A DNA stretch of 8,710 bases from CAZEJK01 sp964512045. Lineage in GTDB: Bacteria; Acidobacteriota; Thermoanaerobaculia; Thermoanaerobaculales; Sulfomarinibacteraceae. Each line of letters begins with the position of its first letter. Position 1 is the first letter of the stretch. A program made the translations under genes and the position numbers. Below, in pieces: positions 1 through 5,641 of the stretch. The DNA is taken from the NCBI GenBank assembly GCA_964512045.1, contig CAZEJK010000214.1, positions 1 through 8,710 of the forward strand, given 5' to 3'. The notes beneath the pieces are model-generated. The model was not told the DNA's origin. It saw only the letters and a list, made by a program, of their open reading frames with translations, and made no database searches.

Positions 1-896
1 GCATGGGCGTCTCCTCCTTGAGCATGCTCACCCCTTGGCCATGCCGATGGTGCCGCCGGCCACACAGCGGGCCGCGCGGCTGCTGCAAGCTCCAACGCGA
101 GGTACAACGCGAGGTAGTGCCCCATGAGCATGTTGCTGCACAGCAGGAGGACCCTCCAGTCGGGTTCCTGGGATGCGATCCGCGTAGCCCTCTGGGCGAG
201 CATTACGGACTTCCCCGTGCCCGCGTGCCCGACGACGGAAAGGTACGTGTCGGGGTAGGGGTAGTTGACCAGCTCCTGCTGGTCGGCATCTGCCCGGACG
301 ACGCCGGTGATCACGTTTCGCAGCGCCTCCACGGTGTCGTCGTCCATCGGGGTCTGCCATCGGAGGCGCGAGTCCGATCGCCTCGCCGGAATCTCGTCGA
401 GCTCCTGGGGCTGGATCCGGTCAGAATCCAGATCCTCCGCGAACAGCGCAAGCGAGTGAAACGTGAGGTTGGCGTAGCGCTCCATCGCCGACCGGAGCAT
501 CCGTGAGAAGGCGAGCACGGGATGGATGGCAAACCGAACCTTGGCGGCGTACTCCCCGCTGGTGTTGCACAGCTCCGGGTGCCCCTCCAGCTTCTCCTTG
601 AGTGCGTACACCGCGCTGAAGACCTACTCGGATGGCGCTGTTCCGCCGATCTTCTCGCGGTCGTTGACCCAGTGCTTGTCGTCGGCCGGGTGCCACTCCG
701 GCCCCCAGTTCTTGACCTCCACAACATAGATCCAGCCACGAGCCCGATCGACGATTACCGCGTCGATCTCGGTCCGGCCGGCGCGGACGGAGTGGAATGA
801 CAGCAGGCTGTGCGACCCCTTCGTCGAGATGAGGTTCGCAAGCTCGTGCTCACCCGCAGCGGCGGTCCGAGGTACTGGTGTGATCACTCCTCCCAT
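1..896 (-). pseudogene. NERD-domain nuclease / P-loop NTPase gene, broken, 3' end outside window
   Basis: The start is ATG at 896, with a clean Shine-Dalgarno GGAGGA four bases upstream. Residues about 15-70 match a NERD (nuclease-related) domain: GEHELANLI, then RTEIDAVIVD and VYVVEVKNW-like text (IYVVEVKNWG), the E-V-K core being the restriction-fold active site. The frame then meets a TAG at 624-626, but the same frame stays protein-like beyond it (VFSAVYALKEKLEGHPELC) and carries a Walker A motif GHAGTGKS near 200-225, followed by RVLLCSN. Such NERD plus ATPase/helicase proteins are known in bacteria and are often linked to DNA processing or defence. The TAG is one C-to-T change from CAG. 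Below about base 90 this frame turns Ala/Pro/Trp-rich, while other frames read IGMAKG and VSMLKEETPM, suggesting a further frameshift. I judge it a pseudogene; an amber readthrough or sequencing error is the alternative. Confidence 0.72.
93..116. repeat. Perfect 12-bp tandem duplication inside the NERD/P-loop gene
   Basis: The 12-mer CAACGCGAGGTA occurs twice head to tail (93-104 and 105-116). In the ATPase frame on the minus strand it encodes the duplicated peptide YLAL-YLAL just after the segment LLCSNMLMGH. Being a multiple of three it keeps frame, but it sits right where the frame stops looking like protein, so it may be one of several decay events. Confidence 0.75.
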
Positions 897-900
897 CGGT

Positions 901-906
901 TCCTCC
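901..906 (-). promoter_or_regulatory. Shine-Dalgarno site fixing the NERD-gene start
   Basis: On the minus strand GGAGGA lies four bases before ATG (896). It decides for this ATG over the upstream in-frame TTG at 962, which has no comparable site and would add 22 residues that do not look like NERD proteins. Confidence 0.65.
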
Positions 907-1004
907 AGAGACCGTCCAATTGCCTTCGGCGACACGCCCGCGTTGCAGTGTGAGCGAACCAACAGGTGCGCGGGCGCAGAGGACGTTGGCGCCCGATCGA
1001 CGCA

Positions 1005-1193
1005 TCACACGCCGCCACAGGGTGCGAATGATCCCCATCTTCGGAGACGATCCTCCGCGTCCTCCCGCATCTCGCGTTCGATATCGGCGTCGGTGATCTT
1101 GACCCAGCGTTGGGCCCATCGGCGGACTTTGGGGATTGGCTGGCTGAGCAGCTTCTCGAACATGCGCCGTTGCTGCTTCAGTCGCGGTACCAT
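1005..1193 (-). pseudogene. Orphan C-terminal fragment of an unknown protein
   Basis: I do not recognise the family. The frame from ATG 1193 to TGA 1005 (62 codons) contains a charged, helical stretch (FEKLLSQPIPKVRRWAQRW, then a Glu/Arg-rich tail DADIEREMREDAEDRLRRW). It resembles the ends of helical-repeat or coiled-coil-tailed bacterial proteins. No convincing Shine-Dalgarno precedes ATG 1193, and the frame upstream of it (to 1373) is low-complexity and lies antisense to the transposase remnant. The simplest reading is the tail of a gene whose front was removed when the mobile element or a rearrangement joined at about 1195-1215. It could also be a chance open frame. Confidence 0.3.
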
Positions 1194-1218
1194 CGACCCC
1201 GCTGCGAAGCCTGTCCCA

Positions 1219-1419
1219 ACCCTCGAGCCGAGCGGCGCGCGCAACGTCGGGCGTGGGTGCAGCTGATCCGCCGCATCTACGAGGTCGACCCTCTCCTGTC
1301 TGAGTGCCGCGCCGAGATGAAGGCGATCGCTGTTATCATCGATCCTTTTGCTGTCGACCGCATCCTCCGCCACCTTGACCAGAAGGGAGTATCACCCGGG
1401 CGAGATCCGCCAGCACACG
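1219..1419 (+). mobile_element. Remnant of an IS91-like (Y2) transposase C-terminus
   Basis: The plus frame reads AWVQLIRRIYEVDPLLSECR from 1251 and then AEMKAIAVIIDPFAVDRILRHLDQKG. This is the characteristic tail of IS91-family transposases (pattern W-x-x-L-I-x-x-I/V-Y-E-V-D-P-L-x-C-P-x-C-G-x-x-M-x-V-I-A-F-I-x-D-P-x-V-I-x-x-I-L-x-H-L). Only about 65 residues of a protein that is normally several hundred long remain. The catalytic tyrosines and the HUH-type N-terminal domain are absent. The zinc-ribbon pair C-P-x-C-G has decayed: the first Cys is lost (LLSEC) and the Gly is Ala. The frame runs on to a TGA at 1542-1544, across the left arm of the inverted repeat, so the native end is unclear. 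It cannot act as a transposase. Confidence 0.7.
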
Positions 1420-1456
1420 CGCTGCCCGTGGCTTTTTGGCCCACCCACGAGGCCGC

Positions 1457-1563
1457 GAACCCCACAGTGGCCAGGGGAGGGTGCGCTTGGGCATGGGCTT
1501 CTCCTCGGCTCCGCCGCACCCTCCCCTGGCCGCTGTGGGTTTGATGGGTTCACGGTGGGGTTC
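1457..1563. repeat. Outer 13-bp inverted repeat sharing the left arm of the hairpin
   Basis: GAACCCCACAGTG at 1457-1469 pairs with 1551-1563 (reverse complement GAACCCCACCGTG) at 12 of 13 positions. The left copy overlaps the left arm of the 25-bp hairpin, so the two foldings are mutually exclusive. The right copy ends five bases before the ATG of the YbaK-like gene, which marks a plausible element boundary. Confidence 0.6.
1461..1539. repeat. Large inverted repeat, 25-bp arms, 29-base loop
   Basis: Left arm 1461-1485 (begins CCCACAGTGGCCAGGGGAGG) and right arm 1515-1539 match in reverse complement at 24 of 25 positions, the single mismatch (T/C) giving a G-U-type pair in RNA. The loop is 1486-1514. 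The hairpin is very GC-rich and lies between the transposase remnant and the YbaK-like gene. It could be the terminal hairpin of the mobile element, a strong transcription terminator (though no long T-run follows on the plus strand, only TTT), or an intergenic palindrome. I favour an element end because of its neighbours. Confidence 0.8.
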
Positions 1564-1568
1564 TAAGT

Positions 1569-1988
1569 ATGTTCCGAGGTCGTGCTGGGCACTCCAAGAC
1601 GGTGGTCGGCGAGCCGCCCGGCGGTCACGTCAAGAACCTGTTCCTACGCAACAAGAAGGGCCTCATGTGGCTGGTGGTGACGCCGGCGGAGCGGGAGATC
1701 GATCTCAAGCGCCTTGCCAGCCTCCTCGGCACCAGCGGGCTGTCGTTGGCCAGTGTGGAGCGGCTGGACCGGCGCCTCGGTGTCGTCGCCGGCGCCGTCA
1801 CGCCCTTCGCGGTGGTCAACGATCACGATCGAGTGGTGAGAGTGGTCGTCGACAGGGCTCTCATGATCCGCGAGCGGGTCAACCTGCATCCGCTGGAGAA
1901 CACCGCCACATCCGGGATCGCTCCCGATGCGCTGATTCGTTTCTTGGAGATGGTCGCCCATCCGCCGGAGATTTTGGTCATCGACTGA
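1569..1988 (+). CDS. YbaK/ProX-type aminoacyl-tRNA deacylase domain protein, N-terminally short
   Basis: A 139-residue protein of the YbaK/ProXp-ala (PrdX) editing family, which hydrolyses mischarged aminoacyl-tRNA such as Ala-tRNA(Pro) in the cytosol. The signatures are PPGGHVKNLFLRNKKG (residues 16-31), WLVV-x-x-AEREIDLK, GAVTPFAVVND (about 95-105), VNLHPLENTAT and the closing RFLEMVAHPPEIL. Family members are usually about 165-170 residues and begin with a segment leading into a HPPVFTVEEA-like motif. Here that segment is missing and the first 17 residues (MFRGRAGHSKTVV) do not match. The in-frame upstream sequence hits TGA at 1542. The Shine-Dalgarno is weak (GGGG, eight bases before ATG). 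The body is undamaged and well conserved, so the front was probably replaced by the inverted-repeat/mobile-element junction. It may be non-functional or made from a poor start. Confidence 0.85.
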   Translation: MFRGRAGHSKTVVGEPPGGHVKNLFLRNKKGLMWLVVTPAEREIDLKRLASLLGTSGLSLASVERLDRRLGVVAGAVTPFAVVNDHDRVVRVVVDRALMIRERVNLHPLENTATSGIAPDALIRFLEMVAHPPEILVID

Positions 1989-2026
1989 CGACGAGCGATA
2001 CGGCGACCCTCTCGGTCGACGTCGAC
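1989..2026. other. Convergent 38-bp intergenic gap
   Basis: The YbaK-like gene (plus) and the aminotransferase gene (minus) end 38 bases apart. A small stem (CGACC at 2004-2008 with GGTCG at 2014-2018) and the self-complementary GTCGACGTCGAC at 2015-2026 are present, but there is no GC stem plus T-run, so I do not call a terminator. Confidence 0.4.
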
Positions 2027-3307
2027 TCACAGAGCGTCGAGCACCGATTCGTTCCGCAAGGCGCGGCCGAGGGCGTGCACCCCGTGGACGGCGGTGTCAC
2101 CAGGCACGCCCGCGAAGCAGAGGCGCATGAAGCCGGGCTCCGAGAGATGACAGGCCTGGCCAGGGGTCAGGCTAACGTTGGTGTGATCCAGAATGTGCCG
2201 CCAGAGCTGGCGCTCGGCCTCCCAGGTCCTCTCCTGCAGAAACGGCCGCAGATCGCACAGGAGAAAGAAGCCGGCCGAGGACGGGAGAAACGGGATCCTC
2301 TCCTCGTCGAGTGCCGTGGTGACCTGCCGGAAGGACGCGCCGAGGCGACCCTGCATCAGCTCGAGGTACCGCGCGACCCAGGCGTCGTCCGAGATCAGGC
2401 CGCGCAGGACGTGCTGGGTGTCGCCCGAGCAGCAGGCCCAGTACGCCAGCGCTTCGATTCCCTGCATCACTTCCATGTTTTCGGTGACGACCACGCCGCA
2501 GCGCAGGCCGCTGGCAGCGAAGTCCTTGGAGAAGCCCCAGACCAGATGGATGGAATCGCCGAGGGAGCGACGGACGCTGGCGCAGCTTGTGAACTCGACC
2601 TCTCCGAACACCGAGAGCGCGTAGATCTCGTCGGCCACCACGTGAACGCCCGCATGCTCGGCCCAGTCGAGGACCGCCGCCACCTCGGCCGCCGAGTACA
2701 CGCGACCCATCGGGTTGTCCGGCGAGGTGAAGATGATCGCGCGCACCGGGCGGTCGGCCCGTGCCAGCGCCTGGTTGAGGAGCTCGGGGGTGAGCCGGAA
2801 GCCGTCCTCGCTCGTTGCGTGGACGGGGATCACCTTGAGCTCGTTGCGGATCTCCAGATCCAGCCAGAACCCGGCGTAGCTCGGTGTCGGCACCAACACG
2901 CCGTCGCCGGGGTCGGCGATGACGTAGAAGAGGATCTCCAGCGCACTGCCCGCGCCCGCCAGGACCGCGACGTGCTCGGGTCGGATGCTCCGACCGAGCA
3001 CGCTGCGGCTCAGGAACCGCGCGAGCTGCTCCCGGAAGGCGCGAGATCCGGTCCAGTTGTCGTAGGCCAGCGACGAGGCCGACACGTTACGACACGTGCC
3101 CATTCTCGGGAGCAGGAGGTCCGCGACGAGCTTGTTCTCGGCGATGCAGAGTGGAATGTAGCCGTTCGGACGCACGACGGGATCGTACGGGGCCTCGAAC
3201 CTGGCGAAGTGCTCGCGCAGATACTCCTCGGCCGGAGGGCTGGATACCAGCCGTTGTCCCCTTCGCGAAAGCGCCGGACAACACGCCTGAGCTGAAACCT
3301 CCTTCAT
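2027..3307 (-). CDS. PLP-dependent class I/II aminotransferase, ACC-synthase-like
   Basis: A 426-residue fold-type I PLP enzyme, predicted cytosolic. The N-terminal LCIAENKL (53-60) matches the L-x-x-A-E-N-x-L motif of ACC synthases. Then come GAGSALE (118-124, cofactor phosphate loop), SPDNPMG (195-201, N198), ADEIY (225-229, D226 to the pyridine N and Y229), WGFSKD with the Schiff-base K261, R269 (GLRCG), and FMRLCF with R395 for the substrate carboxylate. Length and motif order fit the family. Where ACC synthases have Y-H-G, this protein has W85-T-G, so true ACC synthesis is doubtful; transamination or a PLP elimination/decarboxylation is possible. Start ATG 3307 is chosen because AAAGG/GGAGGA precedes it and the frame upstream lacks family similarity. 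It is the last gene of the minus-strand block, 94 bp after the dipeptidase gene. Confidence 0.9.
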   Translation of the reverse strand: MKEVSAQACCPALSRRGQRLVSSPPAEEYLREHFARFEAPYDPVVRPNGYIPLCIAENKLVADLLLPRMGTCRNVSASSLAYDNWTGSRAFREQLARFLSRSVLGRSIRPEHVAVLAGAGSALEILFYVIADPGDGVLVPTPSYAGFWLDLEIRNELKVIPVHATSEDGFRLTPELLNQALARADRPVRAIIFTSPDNPMGRVYSAAEVAAVLDWAEHAGVHVVADEIYALSVFGEVEFTSCASVRRSLGDSIHLVWGFSKDFAASGLRCGVVVTENMEVMQGIEALAYWACCSGDTQHVLRGLISDDAWVARYLELMQGRLGASFRQVTTALDEERIPFLPSSAGFFLLCDLRPFLQERTWEAERQLWRHILDHTNVSLTPGQACHLSEPGFMRLCFAGVPGDTAVHGVHALGRALRNESVLDAL

Positions 3308-3401
3308 TCCTCCACCTTTCCGTCCTGACGTGGGAGCCTCCGGGCGCGGTGCGACACCTCGGCCCGACGGACCTTTGGACCGTGAGCTTGTACCCGCGAC
3401 C
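3308..3401. other. 94-bp gap between dipeptidase and aminotransferase genes
   Basis: It holds the ribosome-binding region of the aminotransferase (AAAGGTGGAGGA directly before ATG 3307). I see no strong terminator hairpin, so read-through from the dipeptidase gene is likely. Confidence 0.5.
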
Positions 3402-4409
3402 TCATGGATGAACGGTCTCCCTCCACACCTCCCTGGCGATTCGCAGCCAGTTGCCGCCGAGGATCTTCTCGAGGTCCGGTTCGACGTACCCGAGCTCCAG
3501 CAGGCCGTCCACGATCTCGGGAAGCTGCTCCGGCTCCACCATCCGGATGCCGGCACGGTACCCGAGCTCGGGAGGAAAGGTAGCTGGATTGGAGGTAACG
3601 TAGTCGTCGAGCTCCTGGCGGTCGAAGACATGGTCAAGGCCGAGACCGACATGCTCGGTCCCGACGAGCTGTGCTACGTGATCGACGTGGCGCACATAGG
3701 TGGCGCTGGAGGCGTCGTTGGCGCCGAGAAACGAGCCGATGCCGTTGATCCCGACCACGCCGCCACGCGCAGCGCAGGCGCGGATCAGGTCGTCCGGGAG
3801 GTTGCGCGGGTGCTGCCACACGGCGCTCGCGTTGGAGTGGGAGAAGATCACCGGGTTGGGGGAGGCGTCGATCACCTCCCGCGCGGTGCGGTGGCCGGTG
3901 TGCGAGCAGCACGCCACCATCCCGACCTCGGCCATCGCGTCCAGGAGCCTACGGCCGAAGTCGGTCAGCCCCAGGTCCTCGTCCTGGCAGCCGCCGCCCG
4001 CACGGTTGGTGCGGTTGTAGGCGATCAGCATCCAGCGCACCCCGAGGTCGGCGTACAGCCGCACCAGGCTGAGCTGATCGTCGACCGCGCCGGCGCCCTC
4101 GATGTCGAAGCCGACGGCGAGCTTGCCTTCGGCGCGTGCGCGTTCCAGGTCGGCGGCGCCCCGGATGATCACGAAGCGGTCGGCATGGCGCGCCAGCCAG
4201 TCGCGGAAGTGGGCGAGCATCCGAACGTGCGCGGCAACGTCCTGGTCTCCGAAGCCGACGTTGAGCATCACCGCGTTCACGCCCACCGTGCGGTACCGCT
4301 CGAGCTGCGGAAGAAACGTCTCGTCGTCCGGGCGCAGCGGCATGCAGGCGTGGTTGTCCCATACGAGGAGTCGGTCGAGTAGCTGCCGAGCCCGTTCAGA
4401 TTTTGCCAT
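3402..4409 (-). CDS. M19 (renal-type) membrane dipeptidase family protein
   Basis: A 335-residue member of the M19 family, TIM-barrel metal enzymes that hydrolyse dipeptides, often with a D-residue or dehydro side at the C-terminal position. Visible family landmarks are DNHAC (18-22), FDIEGAGA with E104, the block GLTDFGRRLL (147-156), CSHTGH with H170, FSHSNA with H191, HPRNLPDD with R202, and HVGLGLDHVFD with D259. In the family the first motif is H-x-D, both being zinc ligands; here it is H20-A-C22, so the Asp is replaced by Cys. All other ligands are kept, so this is more likely a divergent active enzyme than a dead gene. No signal peptide is seen. The start at ATG 4409 is set by GGGGAGG seven bases upstream (4417-4423); the longer Arg-rich extension to 4478 is rejected. 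It follows the cyclodeaminase gene in the same direction. Confidence 0.9.
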   Translation of the reverse strand: MAKSERARQLLDRLLVWDNHACMPLRPDDETFLPQLERYRTVGVNAVMLNVGFGDQDVAAHVRMLAHFRDWLARHADRFVIIRGAADLERARAEGKLAVGFDIEGAGAVDDQLSLVRLYADLGVRWMLIAYNRTNRAGGGCQDEDLGLTDFGRRLLDAMAEVGMVACCSHTGHRTAREVIDASPNPVIFSHSNASAVWQHPRNLPDDLIRACAARGGVVGINGIGSFLGANDASSATYVRHVDHVAQLVGTEHVGLGLDHVFDRQELDDYVTSNPATFPPELGYRAGIRMVEPEQLPEIVDGLLELGYVEPDLEKILGGNWLRIAREVWRETVHP

Positions 4410-4569
4410 TGCGCATCCTCCCCGGCCGCGGCGCCGGATCGAGCCCGACGGTCGTCTCCGTGACGCGGCTCGGCGCACTGCCGTTGAGCACCAGCAGGAC
4501 CTTGGCTAGCGCACCGCTGAGCCACCACATCGTCGGCGCGGTGAGGACGAGCAGGGCGCCGCGCAACAT
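4396..4569 (-). CDS. Possible small membrane protein (57 aa)
   Basis: In the 263-bp gap before the dipeptidase gene, one frame from ATG 4569 to the stop at 4396 encodes a hydrophobic first half (MLRGALLVLTAPTMWWLSGA, then LAKVLLVLNG) and a polar, Pro/Arg-rich tail. The front could form one membrane helix. The frame overlaps the dipeptidase start by 14 bases, as coupled genes do. Against it, the nearest GGAGGG is about 11-12 bases from the ATG, which is long, and I know no family. It could be leader sequence with no protein. The rest of the gap (4570-4672) shows nothing I can name. Confidence 0.3.
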   Translation of the reverse strand: MLRGALLVLTAPTMWWLSGALAKVLLVLNGSAPSRVTETTVGLDPAPRPGRMRNGKI

Positions 4570-4672
4570 CACCGGAGACGCCCTCCACCGCGGGCGGCCC
4601 CACCGCTCCCGGTCGGAACAGTCGGTCGCGCCCCGACCCACCGGGTCGAACCGCTCCGACGCCGCCTGAGCA

Positions 4673-5641
4673 TCACAACGGCAGCCGGGTTCCGAGGCCA
4701 CGCTCGACGGCGCGCTCGACGATGATCGGTGCGACGGCCATGTCGTCGAGCGCGATCCCGAGGTTGACGGCGAGGATCCGCTCGTCGTCGCGCTCCCGGC
4801 CGGGCTTCAAGCCGGCGACGATCTCGCCGAGGTCGGCGTACGGCTGTGGGGTGTGCCGGAAGTACCCGACGCGACGGTAGTAGTCCATCTGCGGCACGTC
4901 GTCGGTGGCGATCTTGTCCGCCTCGGCGAGGGCGCCCGCCTGCCAGTACGAGTCGAAGTCCACCAGGCTCGCGAACCCGCCCGGCTTGAACCAGCCGGCC
5001 TCGATCGGCGGGTCCGGCTCCTTGAGGATCGGGCCGCTGGTGACCACCAGGTCCATCTCCTCGACAGCCGCGCGGGGCGTGTCGACCACCTCGACGTCGA
5101 GACCGAGCATCGAGCCCATCTCGTCCGCGAAACGCTCGGCGACGTCCCGGACGACGTCGAAGGCCCGCACGAGCGACAGCTCGCGCACGCACGCCAGCGC
5201 CTCCAGGTTGGTACGGCCCTGCACCCCGCAGGCGAGGATCCCGGCCGAGGTGCTGTCGGAGCGGGCCAGGTGCTTGGCGGCCACCGCGGTGGCGGCGGCG
5301 GTGCGCATCCCGGTGATCCACGCGCAGTCCATCACGGCGATGGGGATACCAGTGTCGGCGTCGTTGAGGATCAGCAGACCGGTGATGTAGGGCAGGCCCC
5401 GGGCCTGGTTCTGCGGGTAGCCGGAGACCCACTTGATGCCGGCCGCCTCGAGCTTCGGGATGTAGGCCGGCATGGCGTGGATGAAGGCGTCGGGCCGCGG
5501 GTGGATCCCGGGCTTGGGCGGCATCTCGACCCGACCGTGGCCCTTCTCCAGGAACATCTGGTCGAGCGCCTCGATGATCGTGGTCATGTCGAGGCCGACC
5601 GCCTCGACGTCTTGGCGTGACAGGTACAGGATCTCGGTCAT
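4673..5641 (-). CDS. Ornithine cyclodeaminase / mu-crystallin family dehydrogenase
   Basis: A 322-residue protein of the OCD/mu-crystallin family, cytosolic NAD(P)-dependent enzymes that act on amino acids or ketimines: ornithine cyclodeaminase, alanine dehydrogenase, ketimine reductase, or an N-carboxyalkyl amino-acid synthase/cleaving step as in SbnB. Seen are GIKWVSGYPQN with K70, RGLPYITGLLIL-x-D (81-94), IAVMDCAWITGMRTAAATAV with R113, and the Rossmann nucleotide loop ILACGVQGRTNLEAL (135-149). The usual loop is G-x-G-x-Q; here the first Gly is Ala137. The C-terminal NLGIALDDMAVA is also typical. Length is normal (about 310-350). Start ATG 5641 overlaps the peptidase stop as ATGA, and GGGAGG lies nine bases upstream inside that gene, which rejects the longer frame to 6091. 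The exact reaction cannot be read from sequence. Confidence 0.9.
   Translation of the reverse strand: MTEILYLSRQDVEAVGLDMTTIIEALDQMFLEKGHGRVEMPPKPGIHPRPDAFIHAMPAYIPKLEAAGIKWVSGYPQNQARGLPYITGLLILNDADTGIPIAVMDCAWITGMRTAAATAVAAKHLARSDSTSAGILACGVQGRTNLEALACVRELSLVRAFDVVRDVAERFADEMGSMLGLDVEVVDTPRAAVEEMDLVVTSGPILKEPDPPIEAGWFKPGGFASLVDFDSYWQAGALAEADKIATDDVPQMDYYRRVGYFRHTPQPYADLGEIVAGLKPGRERDDERILAVNLGIALDDMAVAPIIVERAVERGLGTRLPL

Noticed and set aside
2015..2026. Self-complementary GTCGACGTCGAC as an operator or terminator
   Set aside because: Short, in a convergent 3' gap, no T-run and no partner copies seen; likely chance in GC-rich DNA.
1436..3295. 619-codon open frame on the plus strand
   Set aside because: It crosses the inverted repeat, the YbaK-like gene and most of the aminotransferase antisense; it has no family motifs and low-complexity composition typical of a high-GC shadow frame.
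3308..3652. N-terminal extension of the aminotransferase frame
   Set aside because: Ser/Arg/Pro-rich text without similarity to PLP enzymes, overlapping the dipeptidase gene; ATG 3307 has its own ribosome-binding sequence.
3330..4382. 350-codon plus-strand open frame antisense to the dipeptidase
   Set aside because: The minus strand has clear M19 motifs in order; this frame is Val/His/Arg-rich filler.
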